64,000 nt of DNA. It comes from Pelodera strongyloides (taxonomy: Eukaryota; Nematoda; Chromadorea; Rhabditida; Rhabditidae). Below are positions 35,044 through 46,365 of the stretch, piece after piece; positions within the stretch are counted from its first letter, which is position 1; each line of letters starts with the position of its first letter. The DNA lies in NCBI GenBank assembly GCA_036852015.1, contig JAANDG010000006.1, positions 124,001-188,000 of the forward strand. The letters are read 5' to 3'. The position numbers were made by a program, and so were the translations under genes. Below the pieces are notes generated by a model, which was given only the letters and a program-made list of their open reading frames with translations, made no database searches and was not told the DNA's origin.

Positions 35044-36321
35044 TTCACTGCGTGCACATGTCAGGAATGCATCTTCTAAATATACAGGGATGTTGCTTTG
35101 TTCGCTCGAAACGGATTCGAGGACATTTGGAGCGAAGGTTGGCTAATAAGGTCAGACTAAGTAAAAGAACCTGCAACCATTCTCCAATGACAACTAGGAA
35201 GCCATTCATCTAACTAAAGAATGAAAGTGACAAAAAACAGAGGTTTACTTCCCCAAAAGCCTGTTTTAATAATCCTCTTCGTTACATCCTTTTCACAGAG
35301 TCAACATTTCTTTTAGGAGGTCGGCAAAGCGCAACTTACGTGGTTGCTGTCCATTTGAACCCGAGAGCTTTCTCGGGATTGAGAAAATCGTTCGAGTTGT
35401 GCTCATGCCTTTGAAAAGAAGAAGCGGGAAGAAGTTCTTCGTTTGGGTTAGTAAACTCCCTCATTTGCTTTCTATCTTTACCACTTAATCAACGTTTCTG
35501 TACTGAAATCATTAACTTATTATCAATTTTCAGAAAAGAATATAACAAGCAGTTGACTTCTCAAGCATCGGTGTTGCGAAAATGGATTTGTCGCTTTATG
35601 TTGTAATAGTGATTGAATTTGGATGGATGTCTGTATTGCGATGAGCGCATAGCTGAAGGTACGAAGATGTCTTAAACAGAATTCAGACTGTTTGTTAATT
35701 AATTGGCATTGTTCGCTACAGCATTAGTTGTTCTTAAAGGTCGATGACCTAAATTCAAATGTCTTACTGTTCGTATCAAACTTCCATGTTTTCCAAATAA
35801 ATGCAAAATATCGTATACCTATATGCTGTTTTCTTTAGCTTTGACGAGCGATAAAGGACACCGATAGCTTAGAAAAGCGACTCTAAGGAGCAAGGCGGCG
35901 ATTTGTTAACGTGACTTTTCGAATAAAGCATGTTTAATTTTTGTAAGTATTTTCGCCTCCATTTACGGATGCTCAGTGTTCTTTCTCTATGTTATAATGC
36001 CAATTCTCATCATGGCTATATTTATTCGGTTAGCAATTTATTAGGTTATAATTATACATATTCAGCAGCACAAATGCGCTCGGCATACCAATACGGACTT
36101 GCTAAATAATGTACTTATTTTTCACACTTTCAGTGCATAAGACAGCAAAAGTGGCATCTTATTGAGGAGGATGGATACTGCCGTGTCGTGTTTCGATTTT
36201 CGCGTTGCGACACATTAGGTCTAATATAGATCGTTGAACAGTGAAGGTGAGCAATCTAATTTAAGCAATCGCTGTTCCTTTCGGTTCTAGAAACATCATT
36301 GTTGTCCATCTTAACCTTTAG
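35044..36321. other. No intact gene seen
   Basis: There are weak relatives of the KVGGL region near 35330 and 35540, otherwise AT-rich sequence with isolated splice-like signals. Confidence 0.4.
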
Positions 36322-36453
36322 GGCATCATATGGAAGCTCGTTGCCTGGTTCGACAAGCATGATGACGTCAGAGGAGCAAATGTAGAGTTTGCCGCGAAGA
36401 TATGCTTCGAAGTTTCCGAATCATGTGCTTGGAAACAACAAGATTTTTGGTTA
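36322..36453 (+). CDS. AAKxxC exon, open copy
   Basis: 44 codons between a CCTTTAG acceptor and a GTAATT donor, phase 0 at both ends. It reads GIIWKLVAWFDKHDDVRG and then VEFAAKICFEVSESCAW. Trp and Cys content is high. It aligns with the 12748 and 22470 exons. The rest of its gene was not identified. Confidence 0.45.
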
Positions 36454-37231
36454 GTAATTCGGCTGGAATTCTTTTTCTCCATCTGGATTTTCTATAATTT
36501 TCAAGGGTTATTAAAATATACAGTTTTTTTCTGTGCATATCATCTTAGCCTTTTTTAATTTTGTGCTTTTTTAGGTGCAAGGGAAATATACAACATAAAA
36601 TGAAAGAAAGAGACGGGTGTCGAATCGTGTCTGTGCCTCGACCCGTTGAATAACAGTGTTGGTGTCCTAATGATCCGGTACGAAGTACTTGAAGCGATGG
36701 ATTCCGTGCGTCTTCCTTTTTATTATTTTCATAATTTTGTATGCTGAAGTTTCCGAAGCTAATTTGATATTATTGTTATGCTAAAAGCAAGCTCCTTTTT
36801 TTGCATTTTGGGAGATATTTTTGAGATATTTTTGGGAAGAACAATTTTTCTTTCCCAGCGTTTTTTTTTGCAAAGTTTTTTTTCTGCATTTTCTGCAAAG
36901 CAAAGCAGGCGGATGCCTAGGGCGCACAAATTCTTTTGGTAATTCCACAGAGCGAAAACAGCGAAAACATTGCAAAACATGTATTACTCTTGTTTATCAT
37001 GCCTGGGCACTTTTTCGCCCAAAATGCGTAAAAAAATAAGACTGTGCGCTGTCTTGCTTTACCCTGTTGAAATACCGGTGTGCGTTCGGCTGGAGATAGG
37101 CAGATGTGTGTATTTTTGCCATACGCCTTGTCATATATCTTCAGAGGATGGCACTGTGTTCGACACAAAAATGTGTGCGACACATTTTTTTTCCTTTTTT
37201 TTCCTTTGCTTCTTCGCTTTATTTCTTTTAG
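36454..37231. other. No gene recognised
   Basis: AT-rich sequence with T-runs. Short open frames on both strands overlap each other and have no splice support. Confidence 0.5.
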
Positions 37232-37425
37232 TGACTACTGTCCACAATCGTCACGAGCACAGTATTCACGAAGGGCGCTCAATGCCCACATTCCCTGTGA
37301 AGTCTACTGGCTGATAACACAGGATGATGAGAATAGACTTTCTCTACCAATTTCTCCTCGTATCGTGCTTGGCAGACGATGCAAGTACCGCCTTTATGGA
37401 CAATTAGATGCCAGGGCTTGGTTTT
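37232..37425 (+). CDS. YxLIxQDxENR-family exon, open copy
   Basis: After a TTTCTTTTAG acceptor an open frame of about 64 codons runs to a GTAAGT donor. It includes CEVYWLITQDDENRLSLP and RRCKYRLYGQLDARAWF. Three Cys and several aromatic residues suggest a folded domain. A second copy at 38110 shares the YxLIxQDxENR core in the same frame. Family unknown. Confidence 0.45.
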
Positions 37426-38109
37426 GTAAGTAGTCCAGCTGTGCACTTGCAATTCTTTACGACTTTTATATAATAACTCGTCAGACTCATCCTTGTTTAC
37501 CCTGACGGATCATACTGCAGGGTTATGCTGCCGTTGCTATCCGCGTTAAGCTACGCGATTCCTAGCAATTGTTTTCCTGGAGTTATCGTTTCTTCCGGTC
37601 TGCCGATAGTTGAAACCAACTGACCAAGCTTCTGACTGGTCTTTTGTTGGTTTTTTTTTGTCTTGTTTTTTTTTTGTTGGTTGTACGTGCTACTCTCTTG
37701 TCTACGCACGTCATCAACAACATTTCATTGCTAAATGTTCGATATTTGGTGGATCGCGGTTTCATTCTGGAAGTCTCTTAAGATCAGCTCACTTGAGCGT
37801 GAACCTTCAACACATGAACTGTCTGAGTACGGTTCAAGCCCAAAATCCGGCACGGGCGGCCATAGGATTTGTGCCGCCATAGGATTTAGAGTGGAGGCTT
37901 TTCTTAACGTTTCGCAACTAAGAAACAATGTTGATCACAATGACATGAATACCCCGGCAGTCTGGGAGAAACTACTTTCCCAATCATCGACATTTCCCGA
38001 CATTTCGACATTTCCCCAAATGTTGTACAACTCTCCTAATACAGTTATTTTTCGTCTCATTTTCTCTTTTATTTATCTGTATTCTTCGTTTTTCTTCGTC
38101 TTTTTCTAG

Positions 38110-38254
38110 TGTCGTGATTAGCATCGTTGCTGACCGCAAACGTCGCATGTACGATCTTCACGAAAGGCGTTTACTTTGCATGCGAAATGAATCCTACCGG
38201 TTGATAGCTCAAGATGAGAACAGAGTTGATAACCGTATTACAAAGAACGCCTAA
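38110..38254 (+). pseudogene. YxLIxQDxENR-family exon, second copy
   Basis: After a TTCTAG acceptor the frame reads DRKRRMYDLHERRLLC, then ESYRLIAQDENRV, and ends at TAA 38252-38254. The DNA after the stop still resembles the first copy (TTTATAG near the matching position), so the stop probably truncates an older, longer exon. Confidence 0.45.
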
Positions 38255-39500
38255 TCTTTGGACACACGATCCATGTACTGACTACCGGCTTTATAGATAG
38301 TGAGACGGTGGACTTGGATTTGTTGAGCCCATCTGCGCATCATGCATCATGGTCTCAGTCATAATTTTTGTGACTTTTGTGACGGTTCAATACTTCATTA
38401 CTGATTTGGAGGGATCTTTCACCATTCCTTGATCGATTTTTGGCGGCGGCTCGCTGCTTTCCATCTGCTTTATCGGCGAAAGCTCCCCCTAACTCGCTTA
38501 AACGTGAATCGTCAAAATGAACCATACGAGTACAGATTCGAGCTCAACATGCGGCGCGATGCTGATATATGCTTTGGGGTGCGCGGCTTTTCCTCATGTT
38601 TCTCGTCTGATATTTACTTTTGGCCACTACAGTACGAACGCCACTGCATTTTGGTGAAGCAATGTATGTCCTTTCTGGTGGTAGAATTTTGCCGGGCATT
38701 GCAGTATTCGTCCACATCCGACCATTGGCCGGTTGACTTTTGGTCAGCTTCTACGGTAGACTGTATTTCTCCATAATCAAGTCGCTTTTGGTCCTCGTGA
38801 AAAATTCGGACTTCGCTTTCAAAGTATGGATCGGCACTCACTTGCTTCCTCACGCCAACCTGTTCTCACAATAGCATGTTCTTACTGCGTTTGCCTAATT
38901 TGGCAAATAAAAAGGACAGTTTTTTCCGACTATCTACCTTATTTCATAAAAACCATTCTTAGAAATATGAAAGCTGAGTGGTTTCACTGCTCTTTAAATG
39001 TCCACTAACCTCAAGCTCAGTGGGAAATAAGTAGCCGAGGTTGGTTGCATTGTGACTGGAAATCCTGTTTCTTCCCAAGGCGAAAGTTCTCATACGTCAC
39101 ATGGGTCGCTCAGTGGGGAAATACCTCCAGTGCCATTGCCTTGCCTGTGAATTAGTTTCGTGTCTCATTTTATGGTGACTTATCGCTAACTTACCTCGGT
39201 GGCAATTGAGCGTCTGACGCTCGCCCTTCCTTACAACACCGGTAGCCCGAGAGTTACCGATTGGCCGATTTGTCTCTTAAAGACAAATCTACTATGGTGG
39301 CTTCTGAACTTACCCAAGTTCCCAACAAAAAGTTTTAGCTAACTTGCCCAAACCATGGGCTGTATTCACTGAGGGATGAATTTTCCTGTGCATTGTTTAT
39401 TTGCATGATATCCCTAATGTCCCCTGTAGACAAGTATGTGATGAACAGCATATTGCGCAAATGCGCAAATTCGAACCTACGATTAGTCTTCGCTTCATAA
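38255..39500. other. No gene confirmed
   Basis: The 115-codon open frame at 38429-38776 is the longest here and is less AT-rich, with five Cys, but I found no splice partners, duplicate or motif. Confidence 0.4.
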
Positions 39501-39514
39501 TGAGCGAAACTATG

Positions 39515-39790
39515 ACTCAATTGCAGGCCAAGGCTGTTTACAAGCACACTTGATGTAATTGTTTACGACAGAGTCGGAACATTTTTTTTGCCGATATGTT
39601 TGTCGTATGTGTCATATGACAAAAAGGCAGATGAAACCTTGCGACGACGTTAATGGGTCAAGTTCACCAGGGAAGATCTATGCTGTCAATTTCACCTATT
39701 GTGCGCATGTGCTCTGCGATACCAATTCTGAAACGCCATCTCCAGGCACCAAAGATAAGCGAGATTTCCTATACAGGAACCACTACGTTC
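39515..39790 (+). repeat. Direct repeat, copy 1
   Basis: It matches 40275-40530 by eye: CAGGCCAAGG, TAATTGTTTACGA, GCCGATATGTTTGTC, GACAAAAAGGCAGATGAAAC and the CGATACCAATT region. Divergence is moderate. Confidence 0.7.
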
Positions 39791-39803
39791 TCTATGGCAT
39801 ATG

Positions 39804-40230
39804 CGCGGCGGCTATTCGGTGGCTATTTAGGCGGCTATTGGGCGACAAGAGAAGTCTGAAGGCGCGGCAATCATTGAAGGCGGGTCGAACTGTATCGAGA
39901 CACACAGTATTGTGCTAAGGTCTCGGGGTTAGTGCTAACCTCAAATTTGGGTAATTAAACCGGCTGTGACCTCGCATTCCTGTCTGAAAAGAACAACATG
40001 AGTCGTATCACTCGTGTGTTCACAAAACGCGATAGCCGCCGAATAGCCGCCGAATAGCCGCCCAATAGCCGCCGCATTTTCGCCTGAAACAGGCAAGTTC
40101 GCGGCGGCTATCTGATATCCGCCGCATATACGCCTGTTTTCGGCGAGTTCGCGGCGGGCTTATCCTCGCCGAATAGCCGCCACTTTTGCGGAGCGAACTT
40201 GCCAAGGCTCAGATAGCCGCCGCGAACATG
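39804..40230. repeat. GC-rich fold-back repeat built from 11-bp units
   Basis: The left arm (39804-39844) has GGCGGCTATT units and the right arm (40029-40075) has the complementary AATAGCCGCCG units, about 185 bp apart. Downstream are more short hairpins, for example GCCTG-AAA-CAGGC and GCGGCGG...CCGCCGC around 40100. This GC-rich island stands out from its AT-rich flanks and may be a fold-back transposable element. Confidence 0.7.
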
Positions 40231-40274
40231 CCGTCAATCATCAGAGCAATGATAGCCTTTGGTCGTAATGAGAT

Positions 40275-40530
40275 GGCACAATTGCAGGCCAAGGTTCATT
40301 ACTAGCACATTGGCGTAATTGTTTACGATAGCGTCGGTAGATTTTTTGCCGATATGTTTGTCTTTGTCGTGTCATCTGACAAAAAGGCAGATGAAACATT
40401 GCGACCTTAAAGGGTCCGGTACACGAGAGAAGACCTGCTCTGTAAATTTCTTCTATTGTGGCGCATAAGCTCTACGATACCAATTATGAAAAAGCAATCT
40501 CCAGAAATCAAAGACAAGTAAGATTTGCGG
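40275..40530 (+). repeat. Direct repeat, copy 2
   Basis: It is the partner of 39515-39790. The two copies flank the GC-rich fold-back region. Confidence 0.7.
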
Positions 40531-41269
40531 AGAAAACTACCAACAGAAAGTTACCACATTTTCATTATATTGTGGATACACATATACTTCCTTACTTCTG
40601 GCCGAATTTAAGTTTTCTTTTGCATAAACGAACACCATTGTATGCCGACGAATGGTGACCGGTCAAAAACACGTTTTCTATGGAAAAAAGTAAATGTTTT
40701 TTGAAGTTAATATTTTTTTCTTTAATGGAAAATTCCTCGGAAAAATTTCGGTTTAGACAGTCAACCCCGATTGTGGTTTTTAAGGTGTTAATCGAATCAG
40801 TTTTACAATCTGATTAAGATAAAAGCAAAATTAAGCGTCGGTCACTAAAAATAAAAACGCTATGACATGGTGAAAGTTTTTAAATTTGGCCACGACTCAC
40901 TGTCAAAGTTCTCGTCTCTCACGGGTTTGAATCCCGTTTAGTACTAACATCGTGCTAACCTGTCACGGCGCCGGGAATAATGTTAGGGCACTTCCATTGC
41001 CTAGCCTTAGGATGGCCATTTCGCTCTGTAATCTATGTATTCCGCTTCCCATTCGACCATTCGACAAGTCATTCCCTGATCTCTACCCACTACTTCTCTC
41101 TACGGGGCCAATCGGCCAAGAACACCGCCCTGGATTGGAGCTACAATGAAGGCCCCAGACTTCTGACAAAAAAGGGAACCTGGATTCAACACGCTCACGT
41201 CTATGTGTGATGAGCATATATGCCTGAAAAAAAAGTGGTAAATTTATGGAGAACTCTAATTGTTTGTTT
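40531..41269. other. No gene recognised
   Basis: Short open frames without splice support; several unrelated low-complexity stretches. Confidence 0.5.
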
Positions 41270-42945
41270 TTAATCATTAACTTTCTGATTGGCACTAACC
41301 TTCTGTAAATAGTCCTGTAAATAGTTTTTTTGTCACTAACTCTCGTTGGCACTCACCTTTCTGTGAATATTACTGTAAATCGTTTACTTTTTATCATTAA
41401 CTCTTGTTTACTATTTATCATTAACTACCTCTCTGTGAATATTCCTGTACATATTTTATTTTTTATCATTAACTCTTGTTGGCACTCACACCTCTCTGTA
41501 AATAGTCCTGTAAATAGTCTTTTTTTATCAGTAACTCTTGTTGGCACTCACCTCTCTGTAAATATTCCTGTAAATAGTTTACTTTTTATCATTAACTCTT
41601 GTTGGTACTACCTCTCTGTGAATATTCCTGTACATATTTTATTTTTTTATCAGTAACTCTTGTTGGCACTCGCCTCTCCGTAAATGTCCTGTAAATAGTT
41701 TAATCATTAACTCTTGTTGGCACTCACCTCTCTGTGAATATTCCTGTAAATAGTTTATTTTTTTATCATTAACTCATGTTGGCACTCATCTCTCTGTAAA
41801 TATTCCTGTAAATAGTTTATTTTTTTATCATTAACTCTTGTTGGCACTCACCTCTCTGTAAATATTCCTGTAAATAGTTTATTTTTTATCCTTAACTCTT
41901 GTTGGCACTCACCTTTCTGTGAATATTACATTAACTCATGTTTACTTTCTTGTGTTATTTTTTTATCATTAACTCATGTTGGCACTCATCTCTCTGTAAA
42001 TATTCTTGTAAATAGTTTATTTTTTATCTTTAACTCTTGTTGGCACTCACCTTTCTGTGAATATTCCTGTACATAGTTTACTTTTTATCATTAACTCTTG
42101 TTGGCACTCACTTCTGTAAATATTCCTGTAAATAGTTTATTTTTTTTTATCATTAACTCATGTTGGCACTCATCTCTCTGTAAATATTCCTGTAAATAGT
42201 TTATTTTTTTATCATTAACTCTTGTTGGCACTCACCTCTCTGTAAATAATCCTCTAAATAGTTTTTTTTTATCCTTAACTCTTGTTGGCACTCACCTCTC
42301 TGTAAATATTCCTGTAAATAGTTTATTTTTTTATCATTAACTCATGTTTAACTCTTGTTGGCACTCACCTTTCTGTGAATATTCCTGTACATAGTTTACG
42401 TTTTATCATTAACCCATGTTGGCACTCATCTCTCTGTAAATATTCTTGTAAATAGTTTACTTTTTATCATTAACTCTTGTTGGCACTCACCTTTCTGTGA
42501 ATATTCCTGTACATAGTTTACTTTTTATCATTAACTCATGTTGGCACTCATCTCTCTGTAAATATTCTTGTAAATAGTTTATTTTTTATCCTTAACTCTT
42601 GTTGGCACTCACCTTTCTGTGAATATTCCTGTACATAGTTTATTTTTTATCATTAACTTTTTTTGTCACCTTCTGTAAATAGTGTTTTTTTTTTATCATT
42701 AACTCTTGTTGGCACTCACCTCTCTGTAAATATTCCTGTAAATAGTTTATTTTTTTAATCATTAACTCTTGTTGGCACTCACATTTCTGTAAATAGTCCT
42801 GTACATGGTATGACTAACTTTTTTACTTACAAAAATAAAAAAAAAAAAAAAAAAAAAAAATAGTTTTTTTTTATTTTTTTATCATTAAATCTTGTTGGCA
42901 CTCACCTCTCTGTAAATATTCTTGTATATAGTTTATTTTTTTAAA
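41270..42945 (+). repeat. Minisatellite, unit about 61 bp, about 27 copies
   Basis: Each unit contains TTGTTGGCACTCACCTCTCT, then GTAAATATTCCTGTAAATAG and a T-rich spacer ending TATCATTAACTC. Variants alternate CTTTCTGTG with CTCTCTGTA and CTTG with CATG. The array is interrupted near 42820-42870 by an A-run. Confidence 0.95.
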
Positions 42946-42989
42946 TTACTTTTTGGCGTTTGTTGTTTGATTGTATGTTTCTTTTTTGT

Positions 42990-43780
42990 GATTGGGGGGT
43001 TTGAGCTTTCAGAGGTTAGGGTTTTACGGAGGGGGACGGGGTTTTGTTTTGGAGCTGGGGGAGAGGGGGGGGGCGTTAGGTGGAGAAGTAAAATAGAGGC
43101 TTTTTTTGCTTTTTTCTTCTAAAGGTAGCCGTCATTATAGTTTGATAGGTAGGGGGTTGCTTATTTATTAGTGCGTTGGGTCGTAGGTTTTCGCGGGTTG
43201 TCGTCGGGAGGGTGTCGGGGTTTTTTGGTGTCGGGTTTTCGGGCTTTCAGGTGTTTTTCTTTTTTTTGGGGGGGTTTTTTTTTTTAGGAATTATGAGAGG
43301 GCGGGGGGGGGATGGTTTTTTAGTCCTGGGGTTCTGCCTTTGGGGGGGGGGGTCGTGGGGGTAGTGGTTGTCGGGGTTGGGCGGGGGTGAGGGGTGGTAG
43401 GGGGGCGGGGGGTCGGGGTTGTTTGGGGTTTGGTGGTGTCTAGCGTGGTTGTCTGGGTTTGTGGGGTGTGGGTTGGTCGGGGTGTCGTGGGGGGGGGGGG
43501 GGTGTGTCGTTGTTGGTGTCTGGGTGTCTGGGGTTTGGGGGTGTCGGGGTGTAGGGAGTGTAGGGGGTGTAGGGGTGTCGGGGGTGTGGTGGTGTAGGGG
43601 GTGCAGGGGTGTCGGGTGTGTCGGGGGTTAGGGGGTGTCGGGGGTGTCGCTCGTGCGGGAGTGTAGGGATGTGGTTTTAGGGTTTAGGGTTCGGGGGTGT
43701 AGGGGGTGTTTTGTGTTTGGGGTGTTGTGTTTTTCTTGGGTGTACTTTTTAGAGGGTGTAGGGGGTGTAGGTGTAATTGA
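42990..43780 (+). repeat. G-rich strand-asymmetric tract
   Basis: About 800 bp of the plus strand are very rich in G and T, with almost no C or A, and degenerate GGGGTGTAGGGGGTGTCGG-like repeats. A TTTTAGGGTTTAGGG stretch occurs at 43675-43689. Many G-runs make quadruplex formation on this strand likely. Confidence 0.85.
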
Positions 43781-44106
43781 CGTTAATTTTTATGATTTTT
43801 AGGTGAAAGTCTCGAGAGTTCAGTCAAGGAAAATGCGCAGGCTAAACGGGAATGGAAAAGTGACACAGATAAGTTAATTTAATTCTAAACACATCTAAAA
43901 TATGAGGATAACAGTTATGCAAATCGCTCTGCCTTTGCTCATGCTCTTATTTTTGGTAGACACCTCTCCAAAAAAAAAAAAAAAATTAGTCTTCCCACAG
44001 CTTCTGCTGAAAGCTGCGGAAGATGTTTTCTTGCGATTGGTTAATGAACGAATTAACAAGTGCGCCTTACTCAAACTCAAATTCGGCTTTTCATGTGTCT
44101 CTATAT

Positions 44107-44640
44107 GGAAACCGCTCGTTTAGTGTAGGCGTGTCACAGAAGTACCTGCTGGAAACTTCTGTGGCCCAGCTACACTCTTTCTTAAATCGCCCGTTTGTGT
44201 AGGCGTGTCACATAAGTACCTGCTGGAAACTTCTGTGGCCCAGCTACACTGTTTTTTTAAACCGCCCGTTTAGTGTAGACGTGTCACAGAAGTACCTGCT
44301 GGAAACTTCTGTGGCCCAGCTACACCATTTTTTTAAACCGCCCGTTTAGTGTAGACGTGTCACAGAAGTACCTGCTGGAAACTTCTGTGGCCCAGCTACA
44401 CCATTTTTTTAAACCGCCCGTTTAGTGTAGACGTGTCACAGCAGTGCCTGCTGGAATCTTCTGTGGCCCAGCTACACTGTTTTATAATCCGCCCCTTTAG
44501 TGTAGGCGTGTCACAGAAGTACCTGCTGGAAACTTCTGTGGCCCAGCTACACCATTTTTTTAAACCGCCCGTTTTGTGCAGGCGTGTCACAGCCGTGCCT
44601 GCTGGAAACTTCTGTGGCCCAGCTACACTGCTATCTTATG
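44107..44640 (+). repeat. 76-bp tandem repeat, about seven copies
   Basis: The unit contains CCGCCCGTTTAGTGTAG, GTGTCACAGAAGTACCTGCT and CTTCTGTGGCCCAGCTACAC. Every unit has a hairpin CAGAAGT...ACTTCTG around CCTGCTGG. A decayed extra copy lies near 44735-44800. Confidence 0.9.
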
Positions 44641-45032
44641 TTGGATGCGCTAAGTTATTTCGGCCGAATTAATTTAGCGCACCTGACTCTCATTCCAAAA
44701 ATCTTTTTCGTGCTTTACTTCTTCGGAAATAAAGCGCTTAGCGTGTAACATTAGTTTCTGCTGGAACCTTCTGTGACATGTTATGTAAATCACCCGGTGT
44801 GGTACGCTAAATTATGTTGGACAACGTAATTTTAGCGTACTCAGGGCGTTTTTTCCCCTCATATTTATCAAATCGATCTCCGCAGTGCAAAGCAAGGGCA
44901 GAGCGACGAAGGCAATGTTAGTTCAGAATTGTTTTACGCATTTTATTTAGGGAAATGTGTCTCCCCATGGTTGTTCTTAATTGACTAATAATATTGTGAT
45001 ATCGTCATCATCATCATTTTTGTATTATTTAG

Positions 45033-45140
45033 AAGGACATCGAAAGGAAACTCGGTTCAGGATGTTACCTCCCTCAAGTCAATTGGAGGAGCATTGGGAA
45101 CACCACACACTGCGGGTATTGTTATGTTTTATACGAATAA
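45033..45140 (+). CDS. GNTTHCGYC exon, copy 1 (open)
   Basis: From a TTATTTAG acceptor the frame reads KDIERKLGSGCYLPQVNW, then RSIGNTTHCGYCYVLYE and TAA. It has Cys in a CGYC motif and an N-glycosylation sequon (NTT). It looks like the last exon of a small, possibly secreted protein. Confidence 0.5.
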   Translation, partial: KDIERKLGSGCYLPQVNWRSIGNTTHCGYCYVLYE

Positions 45141-45706
45141 AAAGTGAGCATATGAAGCTTGGACGGGAAGGTTAGAGCCGTCATCGCAAAAGAGCCGAAG
45201 TCCGCGCGGGTCCCGTACCCGTAGGCCTGAAATGCTTGGGTCTGCTGACTTTTGAGTTCACTTACCATTAGTTTGCCTTTTTCCAAGGATAGCAATTGAG
45301 CACCTTTTCCTCCGCAAGCGAAGCTCACTAACTAACCATCATTGAACAGCCCGAACTCTTCACAATACGCTGCACACCTAACATATCAGCATAGGGGTGA
45401 TTACCGGGAGGGAGGGCGGGACTCTCGTCACTAACTAGTACACAAACTAAGCATTTTTGTAACGTATGTCGGTCGACTCTCTTCCCATATGTTGCATGCA
45501 ATTGAACACAATTAAACTAATAATCGCGTACAATGCTTGTTGTTTGCGTACAAGGAACAGTTTCAAAAATCGGATGTTATACCGCTTTAACATCACTGTC
45601 ATACCGGGTATCTGTACATGAAGATTTTGAAGAAGCTCCCCGCTTTAGTCGAGTTCTTTCCTATATTGGTTTTTCGAAATGGCTAACAAGGAGAGTAACT
45701 TTTTAG

Positions 45707-45815
45707 AACGACATTGAACAGCAACTGTCATCCGGATATATGCGGCGGTCAAGTCAATTGGAGCAGTGTGGGGAACACCACCCACTGTGGGTATTGTTAT
45801 AATTCGACGAAATAG
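45707..45815 (+). pseudogene. GNTTHCGYC exon, copy 2
   Basis: It begins NDIEQQLSSG in the frame of copy 1, but one extra base shifts the frame so that QVNWSSVGNTTHCGYC and YNSTK then TAG are read in another phase. Alternatively, the second frame is open from the acceptor (TLNSNCHPDICGGQVNW). Confidence 0.5.
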
Positions 45816-46255
45816 GTCTAATAAGGAAGTAGTACTTTGAATGTAGTTAGTTAACTGAAACCACACCGTTAGCTTACGGCTTTAAATGCTGTACAATCAA
45901 TAATAAGTTATGTTATCCGATGTGTTTTACTCATTGAGCAATGGGCTGAACGCGCAATTGGAATGGTCAACTGCAGATGCCCTCAACGGGGCGATATCTT
46001 CTATGGAACGAGGACGAAGGTTAGTTTTGCTTTTGTTACTTTTCCTGTTCTTTTTTTCTTCGCATAGAAGATCAAGAGAAATGCAACACAATCCATGCTG
46101 TCCTATCTGTTCAACGTATTTGGTGCACATTTTATTTAGTCAAGTTCCTTCCTTTATTGATTTTCATGTATGACTAATGTGTAATAGTATTATTGTTTTT
46201 CTCCTTCTTCTTATTCTTATTTTTCTTCTTATTTTTTTTAAGTATACATATTTAG

Positions 46256-46365
46256 AAGGGGATTCGATGGAAACTCTACTCCGGATGCATTGGACTACTA
46301 AGTCAACCTGCAGTTGCGTGGGGAACACCACCCACAGTGGGTATTGTTATAATTCGACGAAATAG
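46256..46365 (+). pseudogene. GNTTHCGYC exon, copy 3
   Basis: It ends TCSCVGNTTHSGYCYNSTK and TAG. Upstream, the frame homologous to copy 2 has a stop, so it is frameshifted. Confidence 0.5.

Larger units (their letters stand above)
30840..35400. repeat. Segmental duplication block, copy 2
   Basis: It is the collinear partner of 16900-21650, with the shared anchors listed there. Between 33.2 and 35.4 kb this block has internally repeated the KVGGL and YVQQIM region two to three times. Confidence 0.6.

Noticed and set aside
38429..38776. 115-codon open frame
   Set aside because: No splice sites in phase, no duplicate and no motif. Chance is possible in a less AT-rich patch.
41330..41656. 108-codon plus-strand frame in the minisatellite
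   Set aside because: It is an effect of the repeated 61-bp unit; it is low-complexity and shifts frame with unit length.
43176..43631. Gly/Val/Trp-rich frames in the G-rich tract
   Set aside because: GGG and GTG codons dominate simply because the DNA is G- and T-rich; there is no other coding sign.
43675..43695. TTTTAGGGTTTAGGG as a true telomere
   Set aside because: Only two or three units are present inside a degenerate G-rich tract; sequence continues on both sides.
41270..44640. Regularly spaced repeats as a CRISPR array
   Set aside because: Units are directly contiguous without unique spacers, and the context is eukaryotic.
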